Below are positions 32,565-38,559 of a DNA stretch of 38,559 bases, piece by piece. The position numbers and the translations under genes are program-made. Position 1 is the stretch's first letter. Each line of letters begins with the position of its first letter. Below the pieces are notes generated by a model. It made no database searches. It was not told the DNA's origin and worked only from the letters and a program-made list of their open reading frames with translations. Source of the stretch: UBA6544 sp049601975 (GTDB lineage: Bacteria; Pseudomonadota; Alphaproteobacteria; UBA8366); NCBI GenBank assembly GCA_049601975.1, contig JBMYRC010000028.1, forward strand, positions 1 to 38,559. The letters run 5' to 3'.

Positions 32565-34079
32565 ATGGCTGTCGATGACCGTACCCCGATCTTCATAGGC
32601 GTCGCGCAAGTAGAACAACGCGAAGACGATCCGAGCGTCGCGAAAGAACCGCTCGATTTGATGGTCGAAGCGGTTCGAGCGGCAGGTGAAGATTGCGGCA
32701 ATCCGAAGGTCTTGAAATTGGCGGACTCGGTGCGCGTGATACGAGGCATCTGGGGCTACGGTAATCCCGCTCGCCAAGTTGCTGAACGCATCGGAGCCAG
32801 TGGGGCGGAGACCGGGCTCACGTCGCTTGGCGGCAACTATGTTCAATCCATGACAAATCGAAGTTTCCTCGATATCCAAAGCGGCAAAAATGAAATTGTT
32901 ATTGTCACCGGTGGAGAATGCGGACGCACTCAAGGCCGCGCACGTAAGGCCGGCCTCGAACTCGACTGGAATCCATTGACCCGGGAGCCGGGCGCCAGTC
33001 CGACGACACGGGATGACGGTGCCGCGCCGGATATGTTTCTCGGCAGCAGTAAAGTCACCCGCCACGAAGCGGAGACGCGTCGGGGCATCCAATTCCCCAT
33101 CCAATTCTATCCGATGTTCGAGACTGCTTTGCGCTACGCCAATGGTGAGAGCGTCGATGGGCATTTGAAGCGCGTCTCGGAGCTTTGGGCCAGATTCAAC
33201 CGGGTGGCCGTCGATAATCCCAACGCCTGGATTCGCAAACCATTGAGTGCAGAGGAAATCCGCACGCCATCTCCGTTGAACCGGCCGGTCTCATACCCTT
33301 ATACGAAACTGATGAATTCGAACAACAGCGTCGATCAGGGCGCGGCATTGATTCTGACTTCTGTCGGTAAGGCGCGGGAACTCGGCATTGCGGAAGAACG
33401 TTGGGTCTATCCGCATGCGGGGACGGAGGCCTGGGATCATCTCTATGTATCGGAGCGTGACAATCTCCATTCCTCGCCGGCGATACGTCTCACGGCCGCT
33501 AAGCTTTTCGAGCTGACCGGTTTCGGTGTCGACGATATGGATCATGTCGACCTCTACAGTTGCTTTCCCGCGGCGGTTCAGGTCTCCGCGAACGAGATCG
33601 GCCTCTCACAGGACCGTCCGCTGACAGTGACAGGCGGCCTGACTTTTGCCGGTGGACCGCTCAACAATTATGTCATGCACTCGGTGGCGAGGACCGTGGA
33701 CCTTCTGCGCGAAAAGCCGGGCAGTAAGGGCTTGGTGACCGCGAATGGCGGATTGCTGACCAAGCATGCGCTTTGCATTTATTCGACGGATGCACCTGAA
33801 AAGCCCTTCGCCTGGGCCAACCTGCAGGATGAGGTCGACGCCATGCCGCGCCGCGAAGTGGCTGAAGAACACGACGGAAGTGCGACGATAGAAACCTATG
33901 TCGTCATGTACGACGCCGACGCACAGCCGAGCACGGTGCACGCAGCTTGTCTCTTAGACGATGGCCGACGGACCTGGGCTAATATCGTGGATCGGGACAC
34001 CGTCGCTGCAATGACGAGGGAAGAGTATTGCGGCCGCGTCGGGAAAATTGACGGTGCCGGCGGCTTGACCCTCCAATAG
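32565..34079 (+). CDS. Thiolase-like (acetyl-CoA acetyltransferase family) protein
   Basis: The 504-residue thiolase-superfamily protein has an extra C-terminal beta domain (about 410-504). The nucleophile region reads LTSLGGNYVQSM, so the usual Cys is absent. His in GGPLNNYVMHSVART remains, and the C-terminal Cys-x-Gly is replaced by ANGGLLTKHALCIYS. It is thus unlikely to run a classical thiolysis; CoA-ester binding or an aldolase/acyl-transfer role is possible. AAGGA lies 9 bases before ATG 32565. It is convergent with the amidohydrolase gene across 13 bases. Confidence 0.85.
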   Translation: MAVDDRTPIFIGVAQVEQREDDPSVAKEPLDLMVEAVRAAGEDCGNPKVLKLADSVRVIRGIWGYGNPARQVAERIGASGAETGLTSLGGNYVQSMTNRSFLDIQSGKNEIVIVTGGECGRTQGRARKAGLELDWNPLTREPGASPTTRDDGAAPDMFLGSSKVTRHEAETRRGIQFPIQFYPMFETALRYANGESVDGHLKRVSELWARFNRVAVDNPNAWIRKPLSAEEIRTPSPLNRPVSYPYTKLMNSNNSVDQGAALILTSVGKARELGIAEERWVYPHAGTEAWDHLYVSERDNLHSSPAIRLTAAKLFELTGFGVDDMDHVDLYSCFPAAVQVSANEIGLSQDRPLTVTGGLTFAGGPLNNYVMHSVARTVDLLREKPGSKGLVTANGGLLTKHALCIYSTDAPEKPFAWANLQDEVDAMPRREVAEEHDGSATIETYVVMYDADAQPSTVHAACLLDDGRRTWANIVDRDTVAAMTREEYCGRVGKIDGAGGLTLQ

Positions 34080-34092
34080 TGCGAACCTCCGA

Positions 34093-35304
34093 TTAGCTCC
34101 GGTTTGGATAATCCGGCAGATCGAAACCGAACATCCGTTTCGCGTTGAGGCCGAGAATCTTCGCGCGCTGATCGTCGTTCATCTTCTGCATGGTGCGTTC
34201 GATGGCGGCGGCGGAGTGAGGCCAGGTTCCTTCATGATGGGGGTAATCATTCGCCCACATAAAATTATCCCAAAGGTTATACTCCTCTGCCAGAAGGAGG
34301 CCCGCCGGGTCTTCTTGGAAACTGGCGGCACCGTTGGAGCGGAAATAGTCACTCGGCAGGCCTTGGAGTTTCGGGCGAACCCAGAAATGATGTTTCTTGT
34401 ATGCCTCGTCCATAGCGTCGAGAACCCAGGGTACCCAGCCAATACCGGCCTCGATCAGAGCAAACTGAATTTTCGGGAAGCGTTCCAAGACACCGGATGA
34501 GCAGAGGTTCGCCAACGGCTCGATGGTCGGAGAGAGCGAGTGCGTCACGTAATTGATGACGGCACCACCATTACCCTTGGACGCCCGCGGATCGCGTCCG
34601 GTGGAGACATGGAAGGTGATCGGCAGGCCGGTCTCTTCGATCAGTGCCCACATCTTGTCGAAAACCGGCAAGTTGTAATTGTCATGGTCGACATCATGCG
34701 CGCCGAAGATAGGTTTGCAGGGCAACGTCAGGCCGCGGAAACCCAAGGCAGCAACCCTTTCGATTTCCGCCATCGATCCGTCGAGATCGCCGGTCGCGAT
34801 GGCCGCTAACGGAGAGACGATGTCGTTGTGATCGGCGAATTCCTCCCAGGCCCACTCGTTCCATACCTTGCATTGCGCCATAGCGAAGACCGGATCCGGC
34901 GTCGCCCACATGGCGAGGCCTTTGTTCGGGAACATGATCTCGCCATCGATCCCGTCATATCGATTATCTTCGAGGCGGCCCTCGACAGTGGCACCCGCCT
35001 TGCCGCGTACGCCGTCTTCGCCCAGCATTTTGAAGTCGAAGACTTTAGACGGGCGATAGCCTTCCGTGATGCGCCATTTGCCGCCTTTGTCATCGACTTC
35101 CACGCGCGGAATGCGATCTAGGTATTTCTTGTCGATGCGCTTCTCCCACAGATCGAACGGTTCGTTCGCATGGGTATCGGCGGAAATCATCAGGTACTTG
35201 TCCGGATCGTCGCGCCGCGCCGTGCGCTTCCAGCCCTCAAGGCCGGGCGTCTCACGTCGCCACTGATTTTCCGCATTGGTTTCGTATTTGGGCTGTTCGG
35301 ACAT
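34093..35304 (-). CDS. Amidohydrolase-2 family metal-dependent hydrolase
   Basis: The 403-residue PF04909-type (ACMSD-like) protein has metal-binding motifs DTHANE (about 43-48), LPITFHVS (His) and ANDYPHHEG (Asp). GFRGLTLPCKPIFGAHDVDHDNYN and LEREPKIQF-type segments are typical of the large environmental branch found with acyl-CoA genes. Members hydrolyse or decarboxylate aromatic or cyclic acids; the substrate is unknown. A strong AGGAGG lies 8 bases before ATG 35304. A REP-like repeat separates it from the DUF35/thiolase pair upstream on the same strand. Confidence 0.88.
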   Translation of the reverse strand: MSEQPKYETNAENQWRRETPGLEGWKRTARRDDPDKYLMISADTHANEPFDLWEKRIDKKYLDRIPRVEVDDKGGKWRITEGYRPSKVFDFKMLGEDGVRGKAGATVEGRLEDNRYDGIDGEIMFPNKGLAMWATPDPVFAMAQCKVWNEWAWEEFADHNDIVSPLAAIATGDLDGSMAEIERVAALGFRGLTLPCKPIFGAHDVDHDNYNLPVFDKMWALIEETGLPITFHVSTGRDPRASKGNGGAVINYVTHSLSPTIEPLANLCSSGVLERFPKIQFALIEAGIGWVPWVLDAMDEAYKKHHFWVRPKLQGLPSDYFRSNGAASFQEDPAGLLLAEEYNLWDNFMWANDYPHHEGTWPHSAAAIERTMQKMNDDQRAKILGLNAKRMFGFDLPDYPNRS

Positions 35305-35322
35305 TGTACTTTCCTCCTGCCA

Positions 35323-35349
35323 CTCACCCGTCGGCAGGCTCAGGGTGAG
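35323..35349 (-). repeat. REP-like palindromic repeat, copy 3
   Basis: CTCACCC and GGGTGAG enclose GTCGGCAGGCTCA. On the minus strand it reads CTCACCCTGAGCCTGCCGAC, aligning with copies 1 and 2 near 15.5 kb. It sits between the DUF35 stop and the amidohydrolase start, within a minus-strand unit. Confidence 0.7.
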
Positions 35350-35380
35350 GATTTGTATGCACTATTTTCCAAGCAAATCT

Positions 35381-35827
35381 CTATTCCACCGCCACACGCC
35401 ACTGCACTAGCGTATAGGGCGGCTCGGCATCGTCATGGGGCTCGAATACCGCTTCGACCTTGGAGCCTATCACGACCTCCTGATGCGGGTCGCCCAATAG
35501 GTTGCCGATCATACGAACGTTTCCGGCCTGCGGCAGTTCGACCAGCACCACGAGATAGGGACCCTGGTCCTTGAGCGCGGGATGCACCGGATGCCAAGGA
35601 CGTTCCCAACTGTAAATCCTGCCGCTGGGTTCGATCTGTTCCCAGGTCATGTTGAACGATCGGCAGTTATGGCAAACCCATTCCGGGCCCCACTGCCAGG
35701 TGCTGCAATCGCCGCATTTCTGAACCATCAGCTCGCCGCGTCGGGTCGCTTCCCAATAATTCTTATCGAGACCGTCTCCTTGCGGGACCGGGATCGGCAT
35801 GCCTTCGGGCAAATAACTCTCGCTCAT
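35381..35827 (-). CDS. DUF35 Zn-ribbon/OB-fold protein
   Basis: The 148-residue acyl-CoA-associated protein has a rubredoxin-like zinc ribbon (C-x2-C at about 38-41, C-x2-C at about 52-55: KCGDCSTWQWGPEWVCHNC). An OB fold follows (GRIYSWERPWHPVHP, YLVVLVELPQAGNVRMIGNL). These proteins (ChsH2 type) partner with thiolase-fold enzymes such as Ltp2. Its ATG overlaps the stop of the thiolase-fold gene by four bases, showing tight coupling with that partner. Confidence 0.88.
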   Translation of the reverse strand: MSESYLPEGMPIPVPQGDGLDKNYWEATRRGELMVQKCGDCSTWQWGPEWVCHNCRSFNMTWEQIEPSGRIYSWERPWHPVHPALKDQGPYLVVLVELPQAGNVRMIGNLLGDPHQEVVIGSKVEAVFEPHDDAEPPYTLVQWRVAVE

Positions 35828-37005
35828 AATGTGGCCTCCGATCCCATGATGATGCTGCTGACATGGTGGACCATCGGTCCGGCGATGTTGATGGCGACGT
35901 CGGCGCCCGGAACCTGATTAACGGAGTCGCCCCGGATCTGCCGAACCGCTTCTATTTGCAATCCAAGTCCGTGCATGTAGCACTCAGCCAGGTTTCCGCC
36001 GCTGGTGTTGAGCGGCATCTTGCCGCCGGGTGCGATCAGGTTTTCCAATTGGAAAAACTCATTGCATTCCTCCGGTCCGCAGAAGCCATGCTCGACGACG
36101 GCCATCATCACGCCGATGGTGAAATTCTCGTAGCTCTGCACGACATCGACATCGCCGGGACTGACTTGCGCCATCTCGTATAGGCGGGGCGCCAAAGTGG
36201 CGAAGCTTGAGGACGGAAAGTTACTGGCGTTCATGACCGGTGCACCGCACCGATGGTCGGAGCCTTGAGCGGCACCCAGAATAAAGGCCGGTTTTTGCTT
36301 CAGATCGCGCGCCTTTTCCGCCGATACGATGATACAGGCGGCGGCGCCGTCATTCTCCTGGCAACAATCGAACAAGCGGCATGGCTCTGCGATCCAGCGG
36401 GAATCGTCGTATTTCTCTTCTGAGAGCGGCCGGTTGTACATCACCGCACGTGGATTGTTTTGCGCATGGGTGTAGGAGGCCATGGAGATCGACCGGAGAA
36501 CGCTGTGATCGACGTCGTTCTCATGCATGAACCGCATCGCCCGCATCGCGTATTTCTGTAATGGCGACATAATGCCGTAAGGCGACATATAAGCGGCGTC
36601 GCCGCTGACATGGGGATCGGGCGCACTCTGGCCGAACCGTCGGAATTGCCCCTGCGCGAGGCCCCGGAAGGCGACCACGCAATCGGCATATCCGCAAGCA
36701 ACCGCCGCCGATGCATTGCCGACCGCCGCCGCTACACCGCCGCCGCCGCCGCCCCAGTTCATGTTGGAGTATTTTAACTCCTTGATGCCGAGCGCCGCCG
36801 CGATCCGCGTGGGCTCATTGCGATCATTGGAGTAGGAAGCGAAGCCGTCGATCTCTTCCGGGGAAACCCCCGCATCTTCGCACGCGGCCAATATGGCCTT
36901 GAGCACCAAGACGAACTCGTTGTCCGGCGATTGCCCGTGTTTGTAATAGGTCGTCTCGCCAACTCCGGCGACCGCCGTTTTTCCTCTGATGGTCCGTTCG
37001 CTCAT
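35824..37005 (-). CDS. Thiolase-fold (SCP-x/Ltp2-like) protein
   Basis: The 393-residue thiolase-superfamily protein has GETTYYKHGQSP, the nucleophile region NWGGGGGGVAAAVGNASAAV (no Cys), MSPYGIMSPLQKYAMRAMRFM, HDIDIVQSYE-type segment VDVVQSYENFTIGV and NTSGGNLAECYMHGL. The lack of the catalytic Cys and the coupled DUF35 partner are as in Ltp2-ChsH2, which are retro-aldolases for acyl-CoA side chains. A similar C-C cleavage role is inferred. ATG 37005 fits the family's N-terminus; AAAGGA is somewhat distant (about 13 bases). Confidence 0.85.
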   Translation of the reverse strand: MSERTIRGKTAVAGVGETTYYKHGQSPDNEFVLVLKAILAACEDAGVSPEEIDGFASYSNDRNEPTRIAAALGIKELKYSNMNWGGGGGGVAAAVGNASAAVACGYADCVVAFRGLAQGQFRRFGQSAPDPHVSGDAAYMSPYGIMSPLQKYAMRAMRFMHENDVDHSVLRSISMASYTHAQNNPRAVMYNRPLSEEKYDDSRWIAEPCRLFDCCQENDGAAACIIVSAEKARDLKQKPAFILGAAQGSDHRCGAPVMNASNFPSSSFATLAPRLYEMAQVSPGDVDVVQSYENFTIGVMMAVVEHGFCGPEECNEFFQLENLIAPGGKMPLNTSGGNLAECYMHGLGLQIEAVRQIRGDSVNQVPGADVAINIAGPMVHHVSSIIMGSEATL

Positions 37006-37081
37006 GCGCTGTTTCGCATCCTTTGCCAAATGTCTTATAGGCAAAGTGAAAGCAAATCGATCTTCGGCAAGGGGAAGATTG

Positions 37082-37831
37082 TCAGCGGCGCAACGCGCCC
37101 GCATTGGCGGCTAGGCCGGCGGCGACCGCAATGAGGATCGCCAGGATGCCGTAAACTTCGGGGAAGTCGTGCGCGAGATTGAATATCTCGGCCTCGATAC
37201 CGCTTTTCGAGACATAGAGCGGTGTTTTTTGTGCGCTGATCATTTCGCCGTCGCGCACGAGAAAGGCTTCCAGATTATAGATACCGGTCGGTACATTTGC
37301 GGGGAAGAAAATTTCCGTTCGGAACAGTCTGCCGCCGAGCACGCTGACCCGGCCTTCCAGCATACCATAGTGACCAAGTCTCTGTTTGCTACGGATCAAC
37401 GCGGTCTGGAAATCCGCCTTCTCGGCAGGTCCGATCTCCTCGCGGGGCGAGAAGTCGAGATACTCGACACCGATCTGGTGGCGTTCCCGGAGCGTGAACG
37501 GCAACCATTCATCGAGCTCTGCACTTGCCATGACTTGGTAAAAGGAAATCGCGTCGTTGAAGGTAACGGAAGCATCATTGGCCCAGACGCCGGCGACACG
37601 CGCCTTGCGGCGCATAGTAATCGGTTCGCGGGGGCCTTGGACGACAACGACCACGTTCCCTTCACCCTCAATCGCGCCGTAAAGCAGCACTTGTTTGCCG
37701 GTGAATCCTAAGTCAATTTTGACCAAGTGTTCGGAAAGGTCGGCGACCAATGCGTCGGCCAAAGCCGTCCTTCCTATCGTAGCAAGCAACACGATCAGGG
37801 CAATGCGAGGGAGCAGGCGGATCATCGTCAA
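37082..37831 (-). CDS. TIGR02186 family membrane-anchored periplasmic protein
   Basis: The 249-residue protein has a signal peptide (RLLPRIALIVLLATIGRTALA), a periplasmic beta-rich domain (LVADLSEHLVKIDLGFTGKQVLLYGA, VVVVQGPREPITMRRKARVAGVWAN) and a C-terminal transmembrane helix (VYGILAILIAVAAGLAANAGA). This is the TIGR02186 family of Alphaproteobacteria, almost always next to a TauE/SafE exporter. Its ATG overlaps the exporter's stop by four bases. It is probably an accessory subunit of the exporter. Confidence 0.9.
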   Translation of the reverse strand: MTMIRLLPRIALIVLLATIGRTALADALVADLSEHLVKIDLGFTGKQVLLYGAIEGEGNVVVVVQGPREPITMRRKARVAGVWANDASVTFNDAISFYQVMASAELDEWLPFTLRERHQIGVEYLDFSPREEIGPAEKADFQTALIRSKQRLGHYGMLEGRVSVLGGRLFRTEIFFPANVPTGIYNLEAFLVRDGEMISAQKTPLYVSKSGIEAEIFNLAHDFPEVYGILAILIAVAAGLAANAGALRR

Positions 37832-38559
37832 TGCCCTCCCGAGAAGCCGATGCTATAGAGATCGTCGGGGGTCATCACTAAGTCGAATCCGATTTTCGCA
37901 CAAACCGCGAGGACGATTAGCGCCAGCAAGCCGCGTAATTGCTCGCCCTTGAGCTTGGAGCCGACGACCGTGCCGATTTGCGCGCCGATAACCGCACCGG
38001 CCAGCAGTAGGAAAGCGAGGACAAAATCCACCGTTTGGTTCAGGGACGCTTGCCAAAACGTGGCGTTCGCCGTGACGAATATGATCTGAAAGAGCGACGT
38101 GCCAACGACGACATTGGTCGGCATGCCGAGCAGATAAATCATCGCGGGAACCATGACGAAGCCGCCGCCGACGCCCATGATGGCCGACAAAATACCGACC
38201 AGGATGCCAATGGTTAGGGGAAGCAGCGCACTGATATAGAGCTTAGACTTTCTGAACCGCATCTTGAACGGTAAGCCATGGAGCCAATTGTGCTGATGGA
38301 GTTTACGCCGTGCCCCACCGGGGCGCCGAGAGCGCTGCAGGGCGCGCAGGCTTTCCACCAACATCAAGAACCCAATGGTGCCGAGAAACACCACATAAGA
38401 GAGCCGGATGACGAGATCGATCTGACCGAGATCGCGCAATTCCCTGAACAGCCAAACGCCGAACGTAGACCCAATGATCCCGCCGACCAGCAGCACCCCG
38501 CCCATCTTGAAATCGACATTGCCACGTCGCCAATGTGCGATGACGCCGGAGACGGAGGA
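37828..38559 (-). CDS. Sulfite exporter TauE/SafE family protein (partial)
   Basis: This polytopic membrane protein is cut by the window edge. Its frame stays open to the last base, with upstream residues SVSGVIAHWRRGNVDFKMGG that are typical of the family, so the true start is outside. Repeat motifs GILVGILSAIMGVGGGFVMVPAMIYLLGMPTNVVVGTSLFQI and GAVIGAQIGTVVGSKLKGEQLRGLLALIVL are seen. TauE-type proteins export sulfite or sulfoacetate made from organosulfonates; others move different organic anions. It is coupled to the TIGR02186 gene. Confidence 0.9.
   Translation of the reverse strand, partial: SSVSGVIAHWRRGNVDFKMGGVLLVGGIIGSTFGVWLFRELRDLGQIDLVIRLSYVVFLGTIGFLMLVESLRALQRSRRPGGARRKLHQHNWLHGLPFKMRFRKSKLYISALLPLTIGILVGILSAIMGVGGGFVMVPAMIYLLGMPTNVVVGTSLFQIIFVTANATFWQASLNQTVDFVLAFLLLAGAVIGAQIGTVVGSKLKGEQLRGLLALIVLAVCAKIGFDLVMTPDDLYSIGFSGGH

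Noticed and set aside
1..38559. CRISPR array, prophage or insertion sequence
   Set aside because: No regularly spaced direct repeats, transposase, integrase or phage structural genes are visible.

Overview
The window looks like the chromosome of an alphaproteobacterium, probably Rhodospirillales-like. The evidence is a PAS_5-domain protein, a DUF3572 protein, the TIGR02186/TauE pair, a GT41 glycosyltransferase with TPR repeats, and moderately high GC with AT-rich spacers. I see no rRNA, tRNA, CRISPR array, prophage or insertion sequence. About 33 genes appear intact. Most are catabolic or accessory, in short operons on both strands. At least eight gene fossils lie between them, an unusually high number.

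Layout. 0-2.8 kb: a protein-isoaspartate methyltransferase fragment abuts a frameshifted alcohol dehydrogenase, then come a small hypothetical gene, a fumarylacetoacetate hydrolase (FAH) family enzyme and a gene-free AT-rich stretch. 2.6-6.4 kb (minus strand): a compact four-gene transcription unit with a candidate promoter and terminator. It encodes a split UxaA-family lyase (best reading SuyA+SuyB, sulfolactate sulfo-lyase), a tripartite tricarboxylate transporter (TTT) substrate-binding protein and a D-2-hydroxyacid dehydrogenase resembling sulfolactate dehydrogenase SlcC. 6.4-8.7 kb: an ABM-domain protein, a HATPase regulator gene with two in-frame stops, and a DUF169 gene behind a perfect FNR/FixK box. 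8.7-13.4 kb: D-aminoacylase-type amidohydrolase, YrdC-domain protein, cpdA fragment, creatininase-family and NIPSNAP genes, a 20-bp-stem terminator and a PAS_5 protein. 13.4-20.5 kb: hydratase plus isocitrate/isopropylmalate dehydrogenase-type operon, REP-like repeats, acyl-CoA dehydrogenase, surface lipoprotein, tam plus luciferase-like monooxygenase, DUF3572 and a tandem rhodanese. 20.5-25.8 kb: two paralogous micro-genes with a CRP-like site between them, a TPR-GT41 protein, a MATE exporter and an RNA methyltransferase. 25.9-32.5 kb: a motA/MBL fossil, a GAF-HD-GYP protein, a broken GntR regulator, glycerate 2-kinase, a persulfide dioxygenase-rhodanese fusion, and a cytochrome c peroxidase/receiver fossil. 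32.5-38.6 kb: a thiolase-like protein, an amidohydrolase, a DUF35 plus thiolase-fold pair, and TIGR02186 plus a TauE/SafE exporter cut by the window end.

Two themes connect the genes. One is organosulfur and sulfite handling: the SuyAB-like lyase would release sulfite, and the window also holds a TauE/SafE-type exporter, a persulfide dioxygenase-rhodanese and a tandem rhodanese. The functional link between these distant loci is inference. The other theme is genome erosion. Several fossils are fusions of two unrelated partial genes, as expected from deletions, and others carry in-frame stops or frameshifts. The regulators hit include HATPase, GntR, a receiver domain, the cAMP phosphodiesterase fragment and possibly PAS_5. 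All family assignments come from motif reading and memory of the families; no database search was run.
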